A stretch of 64,000 nt of DNA from Bacillota bacterium (GCA_019422105.1 JAHZDZ010000001.1:83751-147750), one strand, 5' to 3'; numbered from the stretch's first letter, positions 46,544-55,244 are shown. The notes: generated from the letters alone by a model not told the origin. Numbers and translations are program-made.

Positions 46544-47037
46544 TACAACCAACCCCTCTAAATAAAATATAGGTTATAAAAAGGCAAAAGGGGCAATATA
46601 CCCTTTTGCATAGATTTGTCTTTCCTCTATTCTCCTCATTTTCCAAGAATCATAGAAGTACTATACCATAAATAAACAGAAGGTAAAAGAAGTTTATATG
46701 TATAGAACCTATATAAAATTGATATATCAGCTTTATTCAGGATACCCCTTCCGCCTGTCTTTTATAACCAGGCGGCAATCTGCTTTGCCGTCGGAGGTAC
46801 TTACTCCTTATAACACAATCCGATGAAATCTCATTGATACCAAATAAGAGGCAATCATATATCTATGCCGGCACACCTCTTATCGGTTCTCCAATTTTTC
46901 CAAAAGTCCTGTAAAATATCTTTCACTTCCGGCATTTCACAATAAACTACTGCCCGGATCGGTTCATTCTTCTCATCCGCAATAAAAAAAGCAGGAAAAC
47001 AGCTTAGAATGAAAGCAATCCTGCATGAAAATAAAAA
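46544..47037. other. Gene-free region upstream of the chromate transporter genes
   Basis: AT-rich DNA with two inverted repeats: CCGCCTG...CAGGCGG (about 46750-46775) and GCAGGA...TCCTGC (46991-47024). An open minus-strand frame at 46855-47112 covers a terminator and has no family match, so I do not call it. Confidence 0.4.
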
Positions 47038-47070
47038 CGCCGCCCCGGGAATTGCTCCCGAAACAGCGCC
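47038..47070 (-). terminator. Terminator of the P1 peptidase gene
   Basis: The minus strand forms a GC-rich stem with core TTCGGGA-gcaa-TTCCCGG, flanked by GGCGCTGT and GGCGGCG, followed by TTTTTATTTT. It is about 90 bases beyond the stop. Confidence 0.65.
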
Positions 47071-47159
47071 TTTTGTGCCTTTATTAATTGGGGATATTAA
47101 CAAATACAACAATCTTCCGATTTTAAAATACTCAGATTGCAGTAAAATAATTACAAAGC

Positions 47160-48161
47160 TTATTCTCCGAATACTTCTCTTCTGCTCTTAAAGCCGCCTA
47201 AAGTATTCGCACTTCTGACAGCACTTGCAATTGCATTTTCAACAGCCTTTACAGCCAATGTGCCGACAAGATTCATTGCAACCGGAACCTCGCCTGTTGC
47301 CATACAGAACATGGTATCTCCATCAGACATGGTATGAGTTGGGCGCACTGCACGCGCAATGCCGTCATGGGACCAAGCAGCAATCTTATGCGCTTCCGGC
47401 CTTGTCAGCTTAGCATTTGTAATGATACAGCCAATCGTAGTGTTTCCCATAAAGAAATCTTCCGTTGTAATATTTTTGCTGATAAAATCCTCTGTATCCA
47501 AAAATCCTTTTAAGTCGCTGTCAAGAGCTCCGGCAATAATTTTCTGTGTATCGGGATCCACAACGTCGCCAATTGCATTGCAGGCCACAACGGCGCCGAC
47601 AAATAAATCACCGCGTTTGTAGCAGTATGTACCCAAACCACTCTTCATCATCTGTGCGGGAGAACTTATTTTTCCTACAGTTGCACCAATACCGGCGCCA
47701 ACATTGCCGTCAGGATGTTTCTCTCTTTTCAAAGCATTCACACAAGCTCTGTAACCCATATCGGCATCGGGACGAATGTCCTTGCTTCCAATGGTGAGGT
47801 CAAATAAAATTGCCTGTGCAACAACAGGGAGTGTAACATTTACAAAAGGAAGGCCAAGGTCGTGCTCTTCCATACATTTTTCTACACCTGACGCAGCACC
47901 AAGGCCGAATAAGCTTCCGCCGGAAAGCACAACAGCCTGACAGGATTCCATACAGTTCATAGGGCTGAAAATATCAAGGTTTCTTGTTCCCGGGGCTCCT
48001 CCTCTGACATCAGCGCCCGCAACTAAATTATCCATTTTGTTTGCCATAATAACAGTACAGCCAGTAATTGCTTCCGTATCCACATCATGGCCAATGCTGA
48101 ACTCTTCCAAATCGTATACGCTGATTACCTCTAACTTGTCGTTCTGCTCAACTTTTTTCAT
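47160..48161 (-). CDS. P1 (S58/DmpA)-family peptidase
   Basis: These N-terminal-nucleophile hydrolases cleave themselves into two chains; known members are L-aminopeptidase D-Ala-esterase DmpA and nylon oligomer hydrolase NylC. The 333-residue protein has the family segments VRGGAPGTRNLD, VVLSGGSLFGLGAASGVEK and GAGIGATVGK. The self-cleavage/nucleophile site is GNTTIGCIITNA, with Thr241/Thr242 after Asn. The start is ATG 48161 after AAGGAG. The physiological substrate is unknown. Stand-alone gene. Confidence 0.88.
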   Translation of the reverse strand: MKKVEQNDKLEVISVYDLEEFSIGHDVDTEAITGCTVIMANKMDNLVAGADVRGGAPGTRNLDIFSPMNCMESCQAVVLSGGSLFGLGAASGVEKCMEEHDLGLPFVNVTLPVVAQAILFDLTIGSKDIRPDADMGYRACVNALKREKHPDGNVGAGIGATVGKISSPAQMMKSGLGTYCYKRGDLFVGAVVACNAIGDVVDPDTQKIIAGALDSDLKGFLDTEDFISKNITTEDFFMGNTTIGCIITNAKLTRPEAHKIAAWSHDGIARAVRPTHTMSDGDTMFCMATGEVPVAMNLVGTLAVKAVENAIASAVRSANTLGGFKSRREVFGE

Positions 48162-48167
48162 AACCAA

Positions 48168-48815
48168 AAACTCCTTTCTTCTCCCTTATTGTAATATGAA
48201 AACCAGCATCCTATTGATAACGAGCAAAAACTGATATTTTTTTCATGATACTCATGAACAGCTTATTGCTCAAAATAAAACCCAATTGCAATATTACCCT
48301 TCACAGAAATCTGCTGAAAGTTCGGTTCCGCTTCCGCGGCATAAAAAGTTTACTCAGATGTGTTTCACATAAAACGGCCAACCGATAAAAGTCATAGGCT
48401 GTTTGCCATTTGCTTTGTGCAATTATCATTGCTGCAAATACAGTATCTGGCAAATAGAAATTGATATGCACAATTTACTTTTTTATAATTATTATCAGAG
48501 CAAAATTAGTGCCAAATAAACAACACAAATGCAACTTTTTTTGTAGACATAGACATGCCCTGATTTCCTTCCTGCTGTAAACAAATTATCTTATCGTCAT
48601 TGTCACCAAATTTGAATCATTTCCGGGGTTCATTCCGTGCGTTTTTGCACTTTAAAACAAGCCGGCCCTCTAAAATTCTCTAAAAACCGCCAAATTCCAG
48701 ACTTTGCGCATTTTTTCACGGATGTGCAAAAATGCATCCATTATGTTTTGTTTTCTATACAATGATAAGTTGCCCCAGCACTTGTATTCATATTTTTTGA
48801 CACACCTGCCACCAT
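48168..48815. other. Gene-free region upstream of the P1 peptidase gene
   Basis: About 650 AT-rich bases without a recognisable gene, RNA or repeat. A promoter for the peptidase is expected but not confidently seen. Confidence 0.35.
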
Positions 48816-48846
48816 AAAAACAACCTCATGGCAAAAACCATGAGGT
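48816..48846. terminator. Terminator of the DUF6650-like gene
   Basis: AACAACCTCATGG and CCATGAGGTTGTT pair around five A, with T-runs on both strands. It begins 14 bases beyond the gene's stop. Confidence 0.85.
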
Positions 48847-48859
48847 TGTTTTTATAAAA

Positions 48860-49336
48860 TTAATCAGGTATAATTTGAGCTAAATCATCCTCCACATCTA
48901 TTCCATACGATTTTGCTATTTGGCCAATCATAATTCCAAAAGTACCTCTTAGTTCGCCTATAGCTGATGTAAATATCCAGTTGTCCAAATTACCTCTACA
49001 CACCGCGTGATGTCTAAAATCATCACTATCTCTACACTTGCTTAAAAACTTATTACACGCATTTCTCATTGCTCTAGCATATGAATCTAATTCCTTATTT
49101 TCACCAATATTATGTAGCACAAAAGTTAAATAATTTTTAATATCTGCAACAGAATGTATGCATGGGCGTACTGTTTCATTTTCATATTCATATTCTGAAT
49201 ATAGCACACGTCTAGGTTCAAGGAATATAATAATTTTTCTTGCAACATTTCTTTCCGTTTCCGATGGATTCCAAGATATACCAAATATTGGGCAACCTAT
49301 GCCCGTCAATTTATTCGCCAACTCTATAAATCTCAT
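48860..49336 (-). CDS. DUF6650-like protein of unknown function
   Basis: The 158-residue protein has a strongly patterned N-terminus (FIELANKLTGIGCPIFGISWNPSETERNVARKIIIFLEPRRVLYSEYE). I recall this from a family annotated DUF6650, usually seen as isolated genes in very diverse bacteria. The C-terminal half carries Cys, His and Asp residues (KCRDSDDFRHHAVCRGN, then GELRGTFGIMIGQIAKSYGID). No enzymatic motif is known to me. Codon use is more AT-rich than neighbouring genes, which with its patchy distribution hints at horizontal transfer. The start is placed at ATG 49336 (MRFIEL), since the upstream ATG at 49375 lacks a ribosome binding site. Confidence 0.7.
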   Translation of the reverse strand: MRFIELANKLTGIGCPIFGISWNPSETERNVARKIIIFLEPRRVLYSEYEYENETVRPCIHSVADIKNYLTFVLHNIGENKELDSYARAMRNACNKFLSKCRDSDDFRHHAVCRGNLDNWIFTSAIGELRGTFGIMIGQIAKSYGIDVEDDLAQIIPD

Positions 49337-49496
49337 AATTTTACACCCTTTACTTCTATCTACCTTTTTATTCATTATAGAATTTTACAGAACGTTTTTT
49401 AGCAATATCCACCAATATAACAACAACGTATCGCAACACTTCAATCTAATATTCCATTTGCCTCCACAACTACTCTATAAAGCATATTCACACACA

Positions 49497-49526
49497 AAAA
49501 AGCTCATATCACTATGAGCTTTTTTG
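49497..49526 (-). terminator. Terminator of rnpB
   Basis: AAAAAAGCTCATA and TATGAGCTTTTTT form a long stem with a T-run on the minus strand, directly after the RNase P RNA. Confidence 0.85.
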
Positions 49527-49872
49527 TGTGTGAGCAAGTCTATAAGCCGGGTTCTGTATTAGACGGTCATCTATCTTGGTCTGCTGTTGCCAGCAGCATC
49601 ATGCGGCCATACCCGGAACGGGACGAGCAGCCCCTTATGCGTTCCACTATTAGGCCTTGCTTCAGGTGGGGTTTACAGAGCCCCCGCTGTCACCAGCAGG
49701 GCGGTGAGCTCTTACCTCACCTTTCCATCCTTACTATAACAAGTATAGCGGTTTATTTCTGTTGCACTGTCCTTAGAGTCGCCTCCACTGGTCGTTAGCC
49801 AGCACCCTGCTCTGTGAAGCCCGGACTTTCCTCACGCAAACAAGTTTGCGCGCGACCATCTGGCTTACTCAC
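49527..49872 (-). ncRNA. rnpB: RNase P RNA, class A
   Basis: On the minus strand the RNA begins GTGAGTAAGCCAGATGGTCG and contains the universally conserved GAGGAAAGTCCGGGCT (P4 5' half). It also carries GGAAAGGTGAGGTAAGAGCTC-type core sequence, and ends with CAGAACCCGGCTTATAGACT (P4 3' half), CAAGTCTATAAGCCGGGTTCTG on the plus strand being the familiar reverse complement. The ends pair (GTGAG...CTCAC). Length about 346 bases. It is the catalytic RNA that matures tRNA 5' ends. Class A architecture is inferred from the conserved blocks. Confidence 0.95.
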
Positions 49873-49964
49873 AAAAGAAAATATACCACACTGAAAAAAT
49901 TATGTCAAATTTCACCCGCGTTTATTCCGTAACGAATATAAGGCATCAAAACGCAGGTATCCAT

Positions 49965-50783
49965 TTAACGGCATTTATTCAGAAATTCTTCTAAAATAAT
50001 ATTAAATTTATCTGCATATTCCCAAAATGCCATATGTCCTCCCATGACATGCAGCTTTGTATTCGGACACAATTTTTTCATATAGGGCACCGCCACATCC
50101 TGCCAATGCTCCGCTATCATAAATTCCGTATGGCACCCTTCCGTTTCATCGGCCAGCTTCGCTTCCCTTCTGTAGTCTCCGGTAACACCAATTGCGTATT
50201 CGGCCACTGCCAGGTAATAGGGCATCGTAGAACAGCTCATAATGAACTCCATTTCACTTTCCGAAAGGTCTTTTTGAATCATAGCCTCCTTGGTGTATCC
50301 CTGCAGGACATCCTTAAATCCCTGCGGCGTGCGGATACACTGTATCGTCTCACACAATGCCTCCACACTGTCCTCCACCCAACCCGAGGGCTCTGTGGAA
50401 ATCGCTTTCGGCGACATATCAATATTGAATACTCCTTTTACATGTTCAATTCCCATCTCCCTGATAACGCCCCATGTCTCATAGGCGCCGAAGGACCAAC
50501 CAACCAGTATAACGTCATCAAGCCCCAAATGTCTTATGAGCCTGACAATATCCTGAGCATGTGTCGTATGGTCGACGCCGATGTCAGTCACCGTAGAACG
50601 GCCATGCGCCCTTGGATCAACAGCAATTACCCTGTAATCAGAGGAAAATTTTTTTATCTGCTCCTCAAAAACATCACAGGAAAAAGTCCAGCCCGGCACA
50701 AAAATAACAGGCATGCCCTCTCCCTCATCAATATAGTGTATCTCAATTCCAGGAACCGTTTCAAAATAATTGCCAGTTTTCAT
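49965..50783 (-). CDS. Alpha/beta-fold hydrolase
   Basis: The 272-residue protein has the fold's hallmarks: oxyanion region VIFVPGWTFSCDVFEEQ, the strand VIAVDPRAHGRS, the nucleophile elbow GWSFGAY, and a C-terminal catalytic His in GGHMAFWEYAD. It resembles chloroperoxidase/esterase-type hydrolases, but the substrate cannot be told. The start is ATG 50783 with GGAGG upstream. The open frame continues upstream to 50897 only because the adjacent 143-bp repeat happens to be open in this frame. Confidence 0.85.
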   Translation of the reverse strand: MKTGNYFETVPGIEIHYIDEGEGMPVIFVPGWTFSCDVFEEQIKKFSSDYRVIAVDPRAHGRSTVTDIGVDHTTHAQDIVRLIRHLGLDDVILVGWSFGAYETWGVIREMGIEHVKGVFNIDMSPKAISTEPSGWVEDSVEALCETIQCIRTPQGFKDVLQGYTKEAMIQKDLSESEMEFIMSCSTMPYYLAVAEYAIGVTGDYRREAKLADETEGCHTEFMIAEHWQDVAVPYMKKLCPNTKLHVMGGHMAFWEYADKFNIILEEFLNKCR

Positions 50784-50838
50784 AAAAAGACCTCCATTCT
50801 CAGGTACCACAAACTGCATTCTTCCATCTACGGTTTTA

Positions 50839-51215
50839 TTATACCATAAATTCACGCGGAGAACCTCGAAATGCTCCACATTTCTCGGTCGTTTCACTCC
50901 TCAAGCCCTTTCAAGAAAGCTTCTTTACACGCAAACGTTCATAATACTTTCTTTTCGGCCTTTCTCCGCTTGTTGCGGATATTATACCATAAATTCACGC
51001 GGAGTTCCTCGAAATGCTCCACATTTCTCGGTCGTTTCACTCCTCAAACCCTTTCAAGAAAGCTTCTTTACACGCAAACGTTCATAATACTTTCTTTTCG
51101 GCCTTTCTCCGCTTGTTGCGGATATTATACCATAAATTTACGCGGAGTTCCTCCAAAACCTTCGGTTTTGTCGGTCGCTCTGCCCCACGAAGCCTTAAGA
51201 ATCTATCCTCGCCTC
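50839..51215 (+). repeat. 143-bp family repeat, tandem array (locus 3)
   Basis: ATACCATAAA starts units at 50841, 50984 and 51127, an exact 143-base period; the third unit is partial. Units 1 and 2 are almost identical. On the minus strand each unit reads ATGGTATAAT, then CCGCAACAAGCGG, AAGAAGCTTTCTT, a GAAATG-tggag-CATTTC hairpin and CTCCGCG. The third unit has a different hairpin (CAAAACC-gaa-GGTTTTG) in the same place. The TATAAT end lies about 50 bases before the hydrolase start codon. Confidence 0.93.
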
Positions 51216-51319
51216 TGCCTCACAGTCCGGCTTTTCTTTTTTCGGTTCTCTCTGTTTTATCGGAACACGATTCCAGAAGCCTTGATGCCCCTTTTCATTT
51301 GTTTCCTTTGCAAATATAA

Positions 51320-51349
51320 AAAACAGCCCCGGCTTTTTGGAGGCTGTTT
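51320..51349 (-). terminator. Terminator of the stalk-domain protein gene
   Basis: The minus strand forms AAACAGCC...GGCTGTTT with T-run TTTTTTA, about 35 bases beyond the stop. Confidence 0.8.
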
Positions 51350-51382
51350 CTTCCTAAATATAATATATGCAGCTTAAAACAA

Positions 51383-52369
51383 TTACTGAATCGTCGCCGT
51401 TTTTGTGTCATCATCCCATGTTACCTGTGTTGCCCCGAGCGCATTTCCCAAATCTCTCAGAGGGAGAAAGGATACTCCATCCTTTATTTCTACCTTTCCG
51501 CTCATAGGCACCTGAACGCCGTTAATCGTCATATCAGTTTTGCCATAAGACATTGCCACTGTTTTAGATGAGGAAATAATGCTGATAGTCTTGCTGGCAT
51601 CATCCCACATAACGCTGCCGCCAGACCCATTCATCGCCTCTAAATTTTCAACCACAACTCTGAGGGGAATCATAACCCTGCCTTCGCTTATATAACAAGC
51701 CGGATTTAATTCTACCTTCCTGGCACCGATTGACATTTCATTATTCTCCACATCAATTTTCATAGCCCTGATGCTGTCATCGTATTTCAAATTGGAGGGA
51801 AGAACTGCACGCACAAAATCCTTTACCAAAACCATTGATTTTGTGTCAAACTTGCCCGGCTCATCCTTATCCCCATAATTGGAACCAAACACATTGTCCT
51901 CATATTTATCGCTCTCCTCCGTAACCAGCCTTAGGGCATACACCCCCTCCGGAATATCAGAGCTTAAATAAAGTGTTAAATTTGTAATACGGATAGCGGA
52001 TGCTTCCTTCGAGCTGGAACGCTTTATGGCAATTTTCAGCGTATTGCCGTCTACCACCGTTACCTTCTCCACTTTAATATCTCCTGCATCCACAACCACC
52101 TGTGGGCTGTCACCAAGCTTCAAATCCTCTACCTGTAAATAAATATTCATTCCTGATTGAAAGGAACCGGCCTTTGGCTCCCGAATAATTATATCATCAA
52201 TAGCCGCATCCTTCGTTCCGATTGCCACGGTATTGGAATATGCCTCAAAAGTACTGTTCTCCTCTGCATGCACCTGTTTTAAAAATGGGTTTGCCGATAC
52301 ACCAGGAATAGAGGGCACAGCCGATATCATTAGGGCAGCAGCCAACAAAAAAGCAACATTTCTTTTCAT
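51383..52369 (-). CDS. Secreted protein with copper-amine-oxidase-N-like stalk domain
   Basis: The 328-residue protein has a signal peptide (NVAFLLAAALMISAVPSIPG). An N-terminal beta-rich region (residues about 40-220) follows, which I do not recognise. The C-terminal stalk domain is typical of Firmicute surface proteins (YISEGRVMIPLRVVVENLEA, VMWDDASKTISI, FLPLRDLGNALGATQVTWDDDTKTATI). These domains probably act as wall-binding or spacer modules. The start is ATG 52369 after GGAGG. Stand-alone; related domains occur in the HtrA-like protease at 43.5-45 kb. Confidence 0.8.
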   Translation of the reverse strand: MKRNVAFLLAAALMISAVPSIPGVSANPFLKQVHAEENSTFEAYSNTVAIGTKDAAIDDIIIREPKAGSFQSGMNIYLQVEDLKLGDSPQVVVDAGDIKVEKVTVVDGNTLKIAIKRSSSKEASAIRITNLTLYLSSDIPEGVYALRLVTEESDKYEDNVFGSNYGDKDEPGKFDTKSMVLVKDFVRAVLPSNLKYDDSIRAMKIDVENNEMSIGARKVELNPACYISEGRVMIPLRVVVENLEAMNGSGGSVMWDDASKTISIISSSKTVAMSYGKTDMTINGVQVPMSGKVEIKDGVSFLPLRDLGNALGATQVTWDDDTKTATIQ

Positions 52370-52496
52370 AAAATAACCTCCTGGACGAATAGTCATATGT
52401 ATTCTTTTATACCCTATTTTAACCCTTTCTGCACAAAGAAGCAACGTCTTTCACACAAATGTAATAAATTGCTATACCTTTGAATCGTTTCGTCTG

Positions 52497-52991
52497 TTAC
52501 CAGCACTTTTCATAACAGTTGAATTTTTTCGGTCTGCCTTTGAAATTCATTTCTCCGCGTTTTTGAAATCCGCTGGATACAAAAAGCCTGTTCATTTTTT
52601 CGTTGACAGAATAGGTATCTGTCTTTAAACAGTTAATATCCTGGCTCTGTGCCATTTCCACTGCAAAGCGCATAAAGGCAGCGCCTATCCCCTGTCTTCT
52701 CTGCTCCGGCGCTACAGCCATGCGGTGTATTACAAAAGTCTTTCCTTTTTTACTCCAAGGAATAGGCTCATATTCTGCCGGTTCCGTCTGATTGATACAG
52801 ATAAATCCTGTTATCCCCCCTTCTCCTTCCGAGACATACAGCGTCTTTTCCTCAATATCCCTCAAAAAATCTTTTTCTGCCGGATAGTCCTTATCCCACT
52901 GCACATTTCCCTCGCTGTGCATGATTTCTACCGTACCCTTTAAAATTTCCATAATTCTCTGCATATCCTTCTTTTCAGCTAAACGTATCAT
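52497..52991 (-). CDS. GNAT-family N-acetyltransferase
   Basis: The 164-residue protein has the GNAT fold with the acetyl-CoA loop VAPEQRRQGIGAAFMRFAVE (R/Q-x2-G-x-G/A) and a C-terminal SSGFQKRGEM strand-turn. The acceptor substrate is unknown. AGGAGG lies upstream of ATG 52991. It sits downstream of a MarR gene on the same strand; both are preceded by the same TGTATATACACGA palindrome, so the MarR protein may control it. Confidence 0.88.
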   Translation of the reverse strand: MIRLAEKKDMQRIMEILKGTVEIMHSEGNVQWDKDYPAEKDFLRDIEEKTLYVSEGEGGITGFICINQTEPAEYEPIPWSKKGKTFVIHRMAVAPEQRRQGIGAAFMRFAVEMAQSQDINCLKTDTYSVNEKMNRLFVSSGFQKRGEMNFKGRPKKFNCYEKCW

Positions 52992-53028
52992 TTTTCTTCC
53001 TCCTGTTAGGTTTTCAATATTATATTCA

Positions 53029-53041
53029 TGTATATACACGA
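53029..53041. promoter_or_regulatory. Operator-like palindrome upstream of the GNAT gene
   Basis: TGTATATACACGA contains the perfect palindrome TGTATATACA. On the minus strand it is followed at once by TGAATATAAT, a possible -10. The same 13-mer occurs inverted at 53581-53593. Confidence 0.55.
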
Positions 53042-53129
53042 TTAAAAATCAATTCAGTTTACTGCCATACCGAAAAGCAAATCACGTCACAGGTATCCAG
53101 TCTTACGATAAAACTCTACAACCATCTTT

Positions 53130-53567
53130 TTACCTTTCATTTGTTTCCAAATCCTCCAGGCGGTATAAAAAATCCATCAACCGCTCTAGATTTCCATCTG
53201 TCAATTCCTCTTCAATTCCCTTCTGCGCCTGCTCCCAGAGAGGATCCGCCCTGTTCAGTACAACTTCTCCCCCGGCAGTCAAGCGAAGCTGCCTGTTTCT
53301 CGTCCCTTCCCTTGCAATATCCTCCACAAATCCGGCTTCCATCAGAGGTTTTAAATTGCGTACAAGGGTGCTCCTGTCCAGCCTCATTTCAATAGCTAGA
53401 TCAGTTATGCTCGTTACCTGAAGCGCTTTCAGATGAAGCAAAAGAGAATATTGATTTACCGTCAGTCCTGAGGAAGCCATTATTTTGTCGTAATATTCTG
53501 TCACACGGTTGGCCGCTCTTCTCAGATTAATACAATGACAAACGCTTCTTTTTTTATTTTGTTCCAT
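53130..53567 (-). CDS. MarR-family transcriptional regulator
   Basis: The 145-residue winged-helix regulator has the MarR core: N-terminal dimerisation helix (CHCINLRRAANRVTEYYDKIM), LTVNQYSLLLHLKAL, recognition helix MRLDRSTLVRNLKPLMEAGFV, and wing REGTRNRQLRLTAGG. The start is ATG 53567 following AAAGGAGG, and the upstream extension is unsupported. The palindrome at 53581-53593 lies just before the ribosome binding site and fits autorepression. A Cys-Cys pair near the N-terminus (CHC) could be redox-sensitive, which is speculative. Confidence 0.9.
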   Translation of the reverse strand: MEQNKKRSVCHCINLRRAANRVTEYYDKIMASSGLTVNQYSLLLHLKALQVTSITDLAIEMRLDRSTLVRNLKPLMEAGFVEDIAREGTRNRQLRLTAGGEVVLNRADPLWEQAQKGIEEELTDGNLERLMDFLYRLEDLETNER

Positions 53568-53580
53568 GTGGCGCCTCCTT

Positions 53581-53593
53581 TCGTGTATATACA
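53581..53593. promoter_or_regulatory. Operator-like palindrome upstream of the MarR gene
   Basis: TCGTGTATATACA, the exact reverse complement of the 13-mer at 53029-53041, lies between an AT-rich TATAAT-like stretch and the MarR ribosome binding site. Confidence 0.55.
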
Positions 53594-53730
53594 ATATAAT
53601 AATAAGCCCTCTCCTGCTTCCTGTCAATACTTTCTTTACAAAAAGCTGCCCAAAACTGTAAAAAGCTTATTGTTACTATAAGGCAGTGATTTGTTGATTG
53701 ACTGCCAGAAATACTTGCCCTATAATGAAA

Positions 53731-53955
53731 CTAGCCGCAGGGTGGCTAGTTTTACGGATTGGCCGTCTTTTGGGCCAAGCCGTTTCCTTTATTTTTATTG
53801 CTGCTGCAATAAATGACGCAGGGTGGCTAGTTTTACGGATTGACCGTCTTTTGGGTCAAGCCGTTTCCTTTATTTTTTATTGCTGCTGCAATAAATGACG
53901 CAGGGTGGCTAGTTTTACGGATTGGCCGTCTTTTAGGCCAAGCCGTTTCTATTGC
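53731..53955 (+). repeat. Twin-hairpin tandem repeat array 3 (81-82-bp period)
   Basis: Three units have the GCAGGGTGGCTAG core at 53737, 53818 and 53900. Each holds CTAGCC...GGCTAG (complete in unit 1), then ACGGATTGGCC...GGCCAAGCCGT, and units 1 and 2 end with TTTATTGC-tgct-GCAATAAA. In unit 2 the middle stem is TTGACC/GGTCAA instead of TTGGCC/GGCCAA, a compensating change. It lies between the divergent MarR (-) and MerR (+) genes. Confidence 0.92.
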
Positions 53956-54048
53956 TACTTAGCCGGACTGTTTCATTTTAACACTTGATTCTTCATATCT
54001 ATTTACTGCTGCTTTTGATATTAGACAGAAAAGAAAGAGGTCCTGTCC

Positions 54049-54873
54049 ATGAAAAAGTACTATACTATCGGCGAAACCGCTTCTTTTTTAGGCGTAACAA
54101 CACAAACTCTGCGTTATTACGATAAAGTTGACCTTCTAAAACCCAGTCATATTGATGATGCCACGAGCTACCGCTACTATACCTTTAACCAGTTCCACAT
54201 AATAGACAGAATTAAATATCTCCAGGGCTTTGGCCTTCCCCTCGAGGAAATCAGAGATATTATGTCCTCCGGCTCCGTAAATAAACTCCTGCCCTTTTTA
54301 GAAAAACGGCGGAAAGAGGTTTTGCAGGAAATGCGGGAAAGCATGAATCAATTGGATTCCATACAATGGTACATTGATTACTTTACCTTTATGAACCGTG
54401 GTAATAATGCAGAAAAACTGTATAAAATACAGCAGGAAAAACGCTATGCTATCGCCATCGACCATAATCGCGGTGAGGTGCCCATTGCCAATATGGAATT
54501 TAATCTTGCGAAAGCCAAAGCCAGACCTGAACTAAAAAATCTTCATTATCTGCGTCAATATGCCTATCTTGTCGATTTTGACGAATTGGTAAACTACAGC
54601 AGCTGCCTTCAGAAAAGAACCTATTGGCCTTTGAAATATTTCATTTATCTAAAGGAAAAGCCTGATTTTTCTACCCCTTATCTTTTGGAGCTGCCAGCCG
54701 GAGAGTACCTGTGCTATCAAGCCCGTATTCTGACGCCGGACTGGGATTCTTCCATTTTAAAGGATTTTTTCTCCGGCATGCCAAAGCCGTCTGTTGTCAT
54801 AGCCAATGAGTTTGAGGAGAATCTGATGGAATATCTGGATACCATGTATGAAATTCAAATGCTCCTCCCCTAA
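54049..54873 (+). CDS. MerR-family transcriptional regulator with C-terminal effector domain
   Basis: The 274-residue protein has the MerR DNA-binding domain at its N-terminus (YTIGETASFLGVTTQTLRYYDKVDLLKPSHID, YRYYTFNQF) and a coiled-coil dimerisation helix at about 75-120. A C-terminal region of about 150 residues resembles the GyrI/BmrR-type small-molecule-binding fold (YAYLVDFDELV, LLELPAGEYLCYQAR). Such proteins activate efflux pumps or detoxification genes when bound to drugs. No pump gene is adjacent, so the target is unknown. Confidence 0.88.
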   Translation: MKKYYTIGETASFLGVTTQTLRYYDKVDLLKPSHIDDATSYRYYTFNQFHIIDRIKYLQGFGLPLEEIRDIMSSGSVNKLLPFLEKRRKEVLQEMRESMNQLDSIQWYIDYFTFMNRGNNAEKLYKIQQEKRYAIAIDHNRGEVPIANMEFNLAKAKARPELKNLHYLRQYAYLVDFDELVNYSSCLQKRTYWPLKYFIYLKEKPDFSTPYLLELPAGEYLCYQARILTPDWDSSILKDFFSGMPKPSVVIANEFEENLMEYLDTMYEIQMLLP

Positions 54874-54925
54874 ATTCGGTAGCAAAGAATACAATTTGTA
54901 TTGTGAGGTGCTATAAGAAACGTCA

Positions 54926-54963
54926 AAGCAAAGAAAGCTTGATTTATCAAGCTTTCTTTGCTT
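54926..54963 (+). terminator. Terminator after the MerR gene (18-bp perfect stem)
   Basis: AAGCAAAGAAAGCTTGAT and ATCAAGCTTTCTTTGCTT pair perfectly around TT. The AAGCTTGAT core matches the hairpins bounding the element at 32655-33050. The T-run is weak (ATTC follows). Confidence 0.6.
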
Positions 54964-55244
54964 ATTCAATACATGATAAATCAATCTACTCCTGCATCTA
55001 TCTTAATAAGCCCTTTAAGTAAGCCTTCTTATTTTCATTTTTTCGTATAGACAAAAAGCGCACAGGGTTTCGACAAATGTTATAAAAAACAGAGAATATT
55101 TATACCAAAAAAATAGGTACCTTTCCCATTTACCTTATCCTTAGTGCAATGTTTATACTTAAATACATCAGATAGGCTTCCAATCCTACATCCAACTGCA
55201 GTGGAAAAAGAGTGGAAAAAAGATTCATAAAAGGGAGTGAAGAT

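Noticed and set aside
46855..47112. 85-codon minus-strand ORF
   Set aside because: It spans the likely terminator of the P1 peptidase gene, has no ribosome binding site, and no recognisable domain.
49514..49798. 94-codon plus-strand ORF (start FFVCEQVYKPGSVLDGHLSW)
   Set aside because: It is antisense to the RNase P RNA; this spurious frame appears over rnpB in many genomes.
53731..53955. CRISPR array
   Set aside because: Whole units, including the would-be spacers, are repeated; there are no unique spacers and no cas genes. The same holds for the other arrays.
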